The notes beneath the pieces are model-generated. The model did no database searches. It was not told the origin of the DNA and worked only from the letters and a program-made list of their open reading frames with translations. A stretch of 16,629 nt of DNA, from positions 1-16,629 of the forward strand of contig CALMGA010000356.1 in NCBI GenBank assembly GCA_937863205.1. The letters run 5' to 3'. This DNA comes from an uncultured Beijerinckiaceae bacterium (GTDB lineage Bacteria > Pseudomonadota > Alphaproteobacteria > Rhizobiales > Beijerinckiaceae). This document shows, piece by piece, positions 7,716 to 14,708 of the stretch. The position numbers and the translations under genes were made by a program. Every line of letters starts with the position of its first letter. The first letter of the stretch is position 1.

Positions 7716-7816
7716 GCAGGTTTCGCAAAAGTGCTCCGCGGTTTTGCGATCAAAACCTGCGACCTACCAAAGAGCTAAGCTGATGAAGCGTTGGCCTGCC
7801 AACGCGAACCTGCTTA
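7713..7816 (+). repeat. Dispersed structured repeat, copy A
   Basis: This 104-bp element is bounded by inverted ends TAAGCAGGTT (7713-7722) and AACCTGCTTA (7807-7816). Inside it a nested hairpin forms from GCAGGTTT (7716-7723) with AAACCTGC (7753-7760), and CGCAAAA (7724-7730) with TTTTGCG (7742-7748). A second hairpin pairs GCGTTGGC (7788-7795) with GCCAACGC (7798-7805). A second copy lies at 13231-13332 in the same orientation with about five substitutions and one missing base. The left edge supplies the TAA stop of the Tlde1 gene. It lies between two convergent genes, where it could end transcription or protect mRNA 3' ends. The class resembles small palindromic intergenic elements known in alphaproteobacteria, but I cannot name the family. 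Confidence 0.9.
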
Positions 7817-7853
7817 GGGCATCGGACCCGAATCGGATCCGGCCCGATGCTCT
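7817..7853 (+). repeat. Palindromic element A2, abutting copy A
   Basis: GCATCGG (7819-7825) pairs with CCGATGC (7844-7850), with a smaller self-complementary CGGATCCG inside at 7834-7841. It matches, with several changes, the right-hand hairpin of the element at 10965-11066 (CATCGGACC...CGATGCTCT). It begins directly where copy A ends, so two repeat modules are joined. It ends 22 bases before the stop of the convergent glucan biosynthesis gene. Confidence 0.75.
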
Positions 7854-7875
7854 CGATGGACGCGCACTCGGAGGT

Positions 7876-9510
7876 TCATCGGGCGCTGCTGACGAACGGA
7901 ATGTACCGGTAAAGCCAGGTCTCGGTCAGCGGCTTGCCGCGAAACGCGAGAAACGCGCGCATCTCGATGACCTCGTTCCCCTGCGGATCGAGGTCGAACT
8001 GCGTGCGCCACAGGTCCCGGGTCCCATCGGGCGAAGGCTCGACGAGTACGTTGGAAAAAGCCCCGCGCGAGGCCGAAAGCACCGCCTGCGGAACCTCGTC
8101 CCCGTTGAGGGCGGTCAGGGCGGGTCCGCGGAACTCCACCAGGAACTTACGCAGCGCGGCTGAGCGGATCGCGCCCTGCACGGCTCCCATGCCGAGCCGC
8201 GTCCCCACGCAGTGGGCGAGGTCGCCGGGGAAAGGGTCGAGGTCGCGCCAGTACAGCCGGTAATCGTAGGCGAGGGTCTGGCCGGCGGCATTGGGCTCGG
8301 CCGGCACCCACATGGCGATGATGTTGTCATAGATCTCGTTGTCGGTCGGGATCTCGACGAGCTGCACCGAGCCCCTGCCCCAGTCGCCCAGCGGCTCCAC
8401 CCAGGCGCAGGGGCGCTTCTCGTAGAACACCGCGTCGAGGTAGTGATCGTAGTTCCTGTCGCGCTGCATCAGCCCGAAGCCGCGCGGGGCTTGATCGAGG
8501 AAGGCGGAGGTTTGCAGCGTCGGCGGATTGATCAGGGGTCGCCAAAGGCGCTCACCCCTGCCGGTCCAGATCGACAGCCCGTCTGAATCATGGAGCGCCG
8601 GCCGCCAGTCGGCGGCGGTCGGCTTGGCGGTTTGGGAATACCAGTACATCGAGGTCAGCGGCGCGATCCCCAGCCGCTCGACCGGCTTGCGCAGGTGCAG
8701 CTCGCAGGACACCTCCATGGTGGTCGCCCGCACCGTGGTCGCCCAGTTGCGGTGGATCGCGAAGCGGTAGGCGCCGGCGACGCTGGGTCCGTCGAGCAGG
8801 GCGTACACCTCGACCGGGTCGGTTTCGGCCTTGCCCTCCGCGATCCAGAAGTGGGTGAAGTCGGGGAACTCCTCGGGATCGGCGGCACCGGTGTTCTGCG
8901 CCAGGCCGCGCGCCGACAGGCCGAACTGGTCGCCCTCGCCGACCGCGCGGAAATACGAGCCGCCGATGAAGCTCGCCCAATCCTGGTGCTCGCGCAGGTC
9001 GGGCTTCTGGTCGCTCTTGCGGATCTGCAATCCGGCGAAGGGCGAGGGTTCGTCCGACAGCTGCGCCATCGAGTTGTCGGGGGGATAGATGAAGTCGTCG
9101 GGGGTGTGGAGGACTTCGCGCGCCGTGCCCTCCGCCAGGGCGTACATGCGGACGGACTTGGGCGCCAGCTGCCCCACGGGGAAGAAGTAGATGGGAAAGA
9201 TGCCATCGCCGTAGAGAGAACGATCGGGGTTATAGCGGATGTCTCCCATGACATCGTAGTCCATTCCGTCGACGAGGTCGGGGTTGGGACGCGGCGGCGC
9301 AACATAGGGCTTGCCCGCCATCGACGCCGCGCGCGCCTTGAGGCGGTCGAAGCTGAACGGTTCGCCGGGGCCCAGCGCCGGGCCGCGTGGGGCGGGAACC
9401 GCCGCCGCCGACGTTCGGAGCAGAGGCCAACATTGCGAGGCTGCGGCAAGCTTCAGGAGGTTCCGGCGCGACAGGATCACTTCAGCCACATTCCCTTGGG
9501 GCCGGCGCAT
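7876..9510 (-). CDS. Glucan biosynthesis protein, OpgG/OpgD (MdoG) family, Tat-exported
   Basis: From ATG at the complement of 9508-9510 the product has 544 residues, close to the family's usual 510-550. The N-terminus carries a twin-arginine signal, SRRNLLK at 14-20, then a hydrophobic stretch and Ala-rich cleavage region near 36-40, so periplasmic delivery by Tat is predicted. The mature part begins with FSFDRLKARAASMAGKPY and contains family blocks such as DYDVMGDIRYNP, FIGGSYFRAVG, PRGFGLMQRDRNYDHYLD and WVEPLGDWGRGSVQLVEIPT. The family makes or branches osmoregulated periplasmic beta-glucans. Tat export recalls OpgD more than OpgG, so I give no symbol. GTG at 9489 or 9480 are other starts; the last gives MILSRRNLLK, a good Tat start. 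No opgH-like glucosyltransferase lies in the window. Confidence 0.9.
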   Translation of the reverse strand: MRRPQGNVAEVILSRRNLLKLAAASQCWPLLRTSAAAVPAPRGPALGPGEPFSFDRLKARAASMAGKPYVAPPRPNPDLVDGMDYDVMGDIRYNPDRSLYGDGIFPIYFFPVGQLAPKSVRMYALAEGTAREVLHTPDDFIYPPDNSMAQLSDEPSPFAGLQIRKSDQKPDLREHQDWASFIGGSYFRAVGEGDQFGLSARGLAQNTGAADPEEFPDFTHFWIAEGKAETDPVEVYALLDGPSVAGAYRFAIHRNWATTVRATTMEVSCELHLRKPVERLGIAPLTSMYWYSQTAKPTAADWRPALHDSDGLSIWTGRGERLWRPLINPPTLQTSAFLDQAPRGFGLMQRDRNYDHYLDAVFYEKRPCAWVEPLGDWGRGSVQLVEIPTDNEIYDNIIAMWVPAEPNAAGQTLAYDYRLYWRDLDPFPGDLAHCVGTRLGMGAVQGAIRSAALRKFLVEFRGPALTALNGDEVPQAVLSASRGAFSNVLVEPSPDGTRDLWRTQFDLDPQGNEVIEMRAFLAFRGKPLTETWLYRYIPFVSSAR

Positions 9511-9605
9511 CCCGCCTGCCTCGACCCGCGCCCCGCCGAAGCGGCATGTCCAGCGAGGCGGGGCCGCGCCGGCTCGCGCCCGTGCCTCGGCCACATCGAG
9601 CACAT

Positions 9606-9629
9606 CCGCTGCCCGCATGCGGGCAGCGG
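9606..9629. repeat. Perfect 24-bp palindrome in front of cobU
   Basis: The 24 bases are fully self-complementary around a central GCATGC, with arms reading CCGCTGCCC and GGGCAGCGG. It lies in the 137-base divergent gap between the glucan biosynthesis gene and cobU, ending 18 bases before the ATG at 9648, and is followed by GCGAGGGAA. It resembles REP-type extragenic palindromes. A role as an operator or hairpin affecting cobU expression is possible but unproven. Confidence 0.7.
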
Positions 9630-9647
9630 GCGAGGGAATAGTTGGCG

Positions 9648-10193
9648 ATGAATGAACCAGAGATGAGCCTTCTGGTGCTGGGCGGCGCCCGATCGGGAAA
9701 GAGCGGCTATGCCCAGCGCCTCGCCGAGGCGAGCGGGCGGGAGCCGGTGTTCATCGCCACCGCGCAGGCCTTCGACGCGGAGATGGGCGAGCGCATCCGC
9801 CTTCATGTCGCGGCGCGCGACCGGCGCTGGCGCACGGTGGAGGCGCCCTACGACCTCGTCCCGGCGCTCGGCGAGGCGGCGGCGCCCGGCCGCATCGTGC
9901 TCGTCGACTGCCTCACCCTGTGGCTCAGCAACCTGATCCTGCGCGGCGACGAGGCGGAGGCGGCCGGCGCCGAACTGGCCGGGCTGGCGACCGGCCTTGC
10001 TGGACCGGCGATCTTCGTCAGCAACGAGGTCGGCGCCGGGGTCGTGCCCGATCATCCCCTGGGCCGAAGCTTCCGCGACGCGCAGGGACGGCTCAACCAG
10101 CGTCTCGCCGCCGCCTGTCGCGCCGTTGTGCTGGTGACGGCCGGCCTGCCGCTGCAGCTCAAGCCGCGAACGGAGCCGGTGCTTCGCTTCTGA
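9648..10193 (+). CDS. cobU: Bifunctional adenosylcobinamide kinase / adenosylcobinamide-phosphate guanylyltransferase
   Basis: The 181-residue enzyme (also called CobP) phosphorylates adenosylcobinamide and then activates it with GTP to the GDP form, in the nucleotide-loop assembly of cobalamin. It shows the P-loop GGARSGKS at 12-19, the guanylylated histidine H53 in ERIRLHVAARDRRWRTVEAP, VDCLTLWLSN (86-95) and SNEVGAGVVP (125-134). All are family hallmarks, and the length is typical. The start is ambiguous: TTG 9642 is five bases after GAGGG, ATG 9648 is eleven bases after it, and ATG 9663 gives MSLLVLGGARSGKS. No cobalamin riboswitch was recognised upstream and no other cob gene lies nearby, so it is an isolated pathway gene here. 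It converges with rcdA, nine bases apart. Confidence 0.95.
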   Translation: MNEPEMSLLVLGGARSGKSGYAQRLAEASGREPVFIATAQAFDAEMGERIRLHVAARDRRWRTVEAPYDLVPALGEAAAPGRIVLVDCLTLWLSNLILRGDEAEAAGAELAGLATGLAGPAIFVSNEVGAGVVPDHPLGRSFRDAQGRLNQRLAAACRAVVLVTAGLPLQLKPRTEPVLRF

Positions 10194-10202
10194 AGGGCGC
10201 GC

Positions 10203-10715
10203 TCAACCGGGGAAAGCGTTGCGGATCATTGCGAACTGCGCTTCGAGCGGATGCGCGTACGCCGCCGGCTGCGGCGCCAGCTCGCTGATCGCAGCATCGA
10301 GGCGCTGCACGCGCTCCTGCAAGCGCAGGGATTTGCCGATCAGCTCGATCAGGGTGTCGGGCAGGCCGGAATGGGCGGGGACGGCGGACGCCGCATGCCA
10401 GGCGTTGCGGCTGCGCCCCTTGTCGCTGGCGGCGTCGGCCTGGGTCATTTCCCCCTCGTTGACGGCGCGCTGCAACAGCAGCCACGAGGCGATCTGCATC
10501 AGCCGGGTGGTCAGCCGCATGCTTTCCGAGGCATAAGCCAGCGCCGCCATGCGCGGCAGCGCGCGGGCCTCCTCGCGGCCGAGGCTGTCGAGGTATGCGG
10601 CGGTTTCCTCGACGAGGGTCATTCCGTCGTGAAAGAGCGCGTTGAACGTGGCCGACGCGGCAAGCTTGTCGCCGAAGGAGATCGAATTGCCGGATAAAAG
10701 ACGGTTGCTAATCAT
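10203..10715 (-). CDS. rcdA: DUF1465 family protein, RcdA-like (regulator of CtrA degradation)
   Basis: This 170-residue, mostly helical protein has the DUF1465 pattern: FNALFHDGMTLVEETAAYLDSLGREEARALPR, then YASESMRLTTRLMQIASWLLLQRAVNEGEMT, and a C-terminal helix SLRLQERVQRLDAAI. The founding member is Caulobacter RcdA, an adaptor in the CpdR/PopA/ClpXP pathway that helps destroy the cell-cycle regulator CtrA. Family membership is clear; the same role here is inferred. The start is ATG at the complement of 10713-10715, with AGGG a few bases upstream. It is on the minus strand, with a DUF1192 gene about 350 bases upstream in the same direction, a neighbour pairing seen in other alphaproteobacteria. 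Confidence 0.85.
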   Translation of the reverse strand: MISNRLLSGNSISFGDKLAASATFNALFHDGMTLVEETAAYLDSLGREEARALPRMAALAYASESMRLTTRLMQIASWLLLQRAVNEGEMTQADAASDKGRSRNAWHAASAVPAHSGLPDTLIELIGKSLRLQERVQRLDAAISELAPQPAAYAHPLEAQFAMIRNAFPG

Positions 10716-11064
10716 GGCACCCTGTACGCGAACGCCGGAACGGATCGACAGAACGGCTTGGCGGCCGCCAATCTAGCGCCGTCACGCCGTGCGCGCCCGT
10801 TTAACCCACTGGAAAGGTAAACGCGCGAAACGAGCCTAAGCCTTTCGCGGTCAAGGTCAAAGAGGTGCGATCGCCGCGTGCCGCCGCCTTCCCCCACTTT
10901 TCAGCCGACAAACCCTTCCGTGCAATACAAATCCTTCCGCACGATACGAAGTGCCAAGTCTTCCAGGGCATCGGACCGGAAAGTGCGCGGCGGTTTTCGG
11001 GTCAAACCCGACGCGGAACAGCAAGTCGGGACATCGGACCGGATTCGGTCCTGGGTTCGATGCT
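10716..11064. other. 349-base non-coding gap upstream of rcdA
   Basis: No convincing gene is seen. The part next to rcdA (10716-10900) should hold its promoter, read leftward. Within it are a perfect 14-bp palindrome TTGGCGGCCGCCAA (10758-10771) and an imperfect inverted pair GTTTAACC (10799-10806) and GGTAAAC (10816-10822). The right part (10965-11066) is a structured repeat, listed separately. A short minus-strand frame at 10712-10897 has no family features and is judged spurious. Confidence 0.6.
10758..10771. promoter_or_regulatory. Perfect 14-bp palindrome upstream of rcdA
   Basis: TTGGCGGCCGCCAA is fully self-complementary and lies 43 to 56 bases before the rcdA start codon, a usual place for an operator. 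GC-rich palindromes arise easily in such a genome, so this is only a candidate site for a dimeric regulator. Confidence 0.3.
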
Positions 11065-11066
11065 CT
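10965..11066 (+). repeat. Dispersed structured repeat, type C
   Basis: The element runs from AGGGCATCGGACC to GATGCTCT, about 102 bp, with imperfect inverted ends (AGGGCATCGGAC against AGAGCATCGAAC on the other strand). The left hairpin (10968-11014) pairs GCATCGG with CCGACGC (one A-C mismatch) and, inside, GACCgGAAA with TTTTCGGGTC around the loop GTGCGCGGCGG. The right hairpin has GGACCG/CGGTCC (11035-11050) with loop GATT. The right hairpin recurs as element A2 at 7817-7853. The left hairpin follows the same plan as copies A and B. Its right edge overlaps the TAG stop of the DUF1192 gene. Confidence 0.8.
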
Positions 11067-11259
11067 AGCCGCCCGGCCTGCCGAACACCGATGCCGCCGC
11101 TTCGGCCGCCGCGAGCTTGGCGGTCCGCGCCGCTTCGATGCGTTCGATCTCGCCGCGCAGCAGCGCGATGCGCTCCGCCAGTTCGTGCACGGACAGGGTA
11201 TCGAGCGGCTGGCCGACCTCGTGGACGAGCTTGCGCGCCGGGCGCTCCTCCTCGATCAC
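11065..11259 (-). CDS. DUF1192 family protein
   Basis: This short protein has 64 residues. It has an acidic start (MIEEERPARK), the conserved HEVGQPLDTLSVHELAERIALLRGEIERIEAAR and an Ala-rich helical end (AAEAAASVFGRPGG), which is the DUF1192 pattern. The middle is predicted to be a coiled coil of heptad-spaced Leu/Ile. Its function is not known. Translation begins at a GTG (complement of 11257-11259) that shares four bases, GTGA, with the ribF stop. GGGGAGG lies about six bases upstream, so the gene has its own ribosome site and is also coupled to ribF. The stop TAG overlaps a repeat edge. Confidence 0.85.
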   Translation of the reverse strand: MIEEERPARKLVHEVGQPLDTLSVHELAERIALLRGEIERIEAARTAKLAAAEAAASVFGRPGG

Positions 11260-12272
11260 CGACGGGCCTCCCCCGCAGCAACGGCGAGGGCAGTCCGGGC
11301 GTCGGCGGCATCTTGCAGCATCTGGCGCATCATCACCTCGACGGAGTCGAACTTCTCTTCGCCGCGCAGCCAGGCGACGAACGACACTTCCATCCACTTG
11401 CCGTAAAGGTCGCCGGAGAAGTCGAACAGGAAGGTTTCAAGAAGTGGCGCGCCGTTCTCGTCCACCGTCGGACGGCGGCCCCAGCTGGCGACGCCGTCTC
11501 GGGTGACGCCCTCCACGGTGGCGGCGACGGCATAGATGCCGTGCTTCAAGCGGCACGACGGATCGGCCTCGACGTTGGCCGTGGGAAAGCCCAGCGTGCG
11601 GCCGAGCCGCTGGCCGGGCCGCACCGTGCCGGCGATGGCGTAGGGATGGCCGAGCAGGCTGGTGGCGCGGGCCACGTCGCCGGCCTCCAGCGCGATGCGG
11701 GTCGCCGTGGACGAGGCGACGATGCCGTCGGTGGTGGTCTTGTCGATGATGGCGACGTCGAAGCCGTATCGCCGGCCGGCCTCCCCGAGAAAGGCCGGCG
11801 TGCCGCCGCGAAGCTTGCCGAAATGGAAATCGTAGCCGGCGACCACCGCGCCGGCGTGCAGCCGCTCCACCAGGATGTCGCGGACGAAATCTTCGGCCGA
11901 CAGATTGGCGAGCCAGCCGTCGAAGCTCAGCGCCACCAGCCCGTCCATGCCGAGCCGCTCGATGAGGTGCGCCTTGGTGGCGAGCGGCGTCAGCCGGAAG
12001 ATGGTGCCCGGTCCGGCGAAGAAGTCGCTGGGGTGCGGCTCGAAGGTGAGCACCGCCGCCGACAGCCCGCGTTCGGCCGCCATCGCCTTGGTGCGCAGCA
12101 GCACCGCCTTGTGGCCGCGGTGCAGCCCGTCGAAATTGCCGATGGCGAACACCGCCCCAACCAGCCTCTCGGGCGCGCGAAGGGGATCGACGGCGAGGAC
12201 GAAGGGCTTGATGGCCGGTGGATCCACGGGAGGGGAAGCGGCCAAACGGGACCGGGCGGGTGGCGGGGGCAT
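11256..12272 (-). CDS. ribF: Bifunctional riboflavin kinase / FAD synthetase
   Basis: The enzyme makes FMN from riboflavin and then FAD from FMN. The 338-residue product has both domains. The N-terminal adenylyltransferase has GNFDGLHRGH (45-54), AVLTFEPHP (73-81), GYDFHFGKLRGG (146-157) and SSTATR (187-192). The C-terminal flavokinase has GRTLGFPTAN (224-233), KHGIYAV and LETFLFDFSGDLYGK with the likely catalytic E279. Length is slightly above the usual 305-330 because of an N-terminal Pro/Ala stretch. The ATG at the complement of 12270-12272 has no clear ribosome site, so a start a few codons inside is possible. No FMN riboswitch was recognised. It overlaps DUF1192 by GTGA. Confidence 0.95.
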   Translation of the reverse strand: MPPPPARSRLAASPPVDPPAIKPFVLAVDPLRAPERLVGAVFAIGNFDGLHRGHKAVLLRTKAMAAERGLSAAVLTFEPHPSDFFAGPGTIFRLTPLATKAHLIERLGMDGLVALSFDGWLANLSAEDFVRDILVERLHAGAVVAGYDFHFGKLRGGTPAFLGEAGRRYGFDVAIIDKTTTDGIVASSTATRIALEAGDVARATSLLGHPYAIAGTVRPGQRLGRTLGFPTANVEADPSCRLKHGIYAVAATVEGVTRDGVASWGRRPTVDENGAPLLETFLFDFSGDLYGKWMEVSFVAWLRGEEKFDSVEVMMRQMLQDAADARTALAVAAGEARR

Positions 12273-12427
12273 GGCGCGATCCGACCGGAAAACGGGGTCG
12301 GGCGGACCGGACCCTGCCGCGATGACGGGGCCTCGTCAAGGCGAGGCGCGAATGGCGGCAAGCGTCCGGCGGCGGAAAGGCCGCGCGGGGTTCCACGACG
12401 ACTTTAAGGAAATCGCAAGCCGTATGC

Positions 12428-12441
12428 GCCCTTTATAGGGC
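12428..12441. promoter_or_regulatory. Small hairpin GCCCT-TTAT-AGGGC in the ribF / CheY-like gap
   Basis: A 5-bp stem with a TTAT loop sits in the 247-base divergent gap (12273-12519). Read leftward it contains TATAAA, which could be a -10 element for ribF, but no matching -35 was seen at the right distance. This is weak support only. Confidence 0.2.
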
Positions 12442-12519
12442 AACCGGCGCGGCAGGCCGGGGCTCCAGCGCCGAATTGCACGGCGTTCCGGGCCGCCGAC
12501 CTTGATGTGGAGATGCGTG

Positions 12520-12912
12520 ATGAGCACCGATTTCGCGATGCCCATTCTGGTTGTCGACGACTACCAGACCATGGTGCGCATCATTCGCAACCTGCTCAAA
12601 CAGATCGGCTTCGAGAACGTGGACGATGCCGCCAACGGCGAGGTCGCGCTGCAGAAGATCAGGGCGAAGCGCTATTCGCTCATCATCTCCGACTGGAACA
12701 TGGAGCCGATGACCGGCTTCCAGCTGCTGCAGAAGGTGCGCGAGGGCGGCGCTTCCGCCGAGGTGCCCTTCATCATGGTGACGGCCGAGTCGAAGACGGA
12801 CAACGTGGTCGCCGCCCGCCGCGCCGGCGTCAGCCACTACATCGTGAAGCCGTTCAATGCCGCGACGCTGAAGTCCAAGATCGACGCGGTGTTCGCCGCC
12901 GCCGCCGCCTGA
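12520..12912 (+). CDS. Stand-alone CheY-like response regulator
   Basis: This 130-residue single receiver domain has no output domain. Acidic pocket D13-D14 (ILVVDDYQ), phosphorylation site D58 (ISDWNMEPMTGFQLL), T88 (MVTAES), K110 with P111-F112 (YIVKPF) are all in place, so it should accept a phosphoryl group. The ATG has GGAG at 12509-12512, seven bases upstream, which decides the start over upstream in-frame codons at 12502 and 12505. No chemotaxis genes (cheA, cheW, mcp) and no histidine kinase are nearby, so it is an orphan regulator. It could work in chemotaxis or in a cell-cycle phosphorelay, as CheY, DivK or CpdR-like proteins do. I give no symbol because the branch cannot be decided by eye. 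Confidence 0.9.
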   Translation: MSTDFAMPILVVDDYQTMVRIIRNLLKQIGFENVDDAANGEVALQKIRAKRYSLIISDWNMEPMTGFQLLQKVREGGASAEVPFIMVTAESKTDNVVAARRAGVSHYIVKPFNAATLKSKIDAVFAAAAA

Positions 12913-13230
12913 AGCCTGCGCCGACCTCGCGCGGCAGCCGCCGGAGCCTGGAAACGGTCGGGTCGATTGGCTTGAAGTCGGGGCTGTCGGGTGGCGGGGG
13001 CGCCTCGACAGCATCGCCATTCCCCGTGACCTTGCGCCCGTCGAGGTCGTCGGGAGCCGCCGCGTCGTTCCTGGCCGGAGGGGCGCCGGGGACGGCTTGA
13101 GAGAGTGAAACGAGGCGGCGCCGTCGATTGCGCCTTCCAGCACCTGCGGGCGACAAAGCGGCCGGTGCGCAGGCCAGATCAACCCGGCAACGCGGATCGC
13201 ATCCGCCGCCCATCGCGCAGAACCGTGCCC
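12913..13230. other. 318-base non-coding gap after the CheY-like gene
   Basis: Frames are open on both strands here, but they are Arg/Pro/Ser-rich shadow translations with no recognisable motif or ribosome site. No terminator hairpin was found after the CheY-like stop. The gap ends at repeat copy B. It may be the remains of a lost gene, but nothing recognisable remains. Confidence 0.5.
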
Positions 13231-13329
13231 AAGCAGGTTTCGCAAAAGTGCCCGCGGTTTTGCGATCAAAACCTGCGGCCTATCAAAAAGCTAAGCGGGT
13301 GAAGCGTTGGCCTGCCAACGCGAACCTGC

Positions 13330-13332
<3 letters not shown>
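13231..13332 (+). repeat. Dispersed structured repeat, copy B
   Basis: This is the second copy of the element at 7713-7816, same orientation, with about five substitutions and one deleted base over 102 bp. The nested hairpin (13233-13276) and the GCGTTGG/CCAACGC hairpin (13304-13321) are both intact. As with copy A it lies between convergent genes (the CheY-like gene and gmd). Here the right-hand edge, read on the minus strand as TAAGCAGG, supplies the stop codon of gmd. Confidence 0.9.

Positions 13333-14708
<1,376 letters not shown>

Noticed and set aside
7744..8163. Plus-strand frame starting inside repeat copy A
   Set aside because: It begins within the repeat hairpin and runs antisense to the glucan biosynthesis gene. 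The composition is not protein-like.
9511..9647. Possible cobalamin riboswitch before cobU
   Set aside because: The gap is only 137 bases, filled partly by a palindrome, and no B12-box or riboswitch fold was recognised.
12433..13269. Minus-strand frame opposite the CheY-like gene and the following gap
   Set aside because: No ribosome site or motif. Part is antisense of the receiver gene. The portion in the gap alone is too weak to call a pseudogene.
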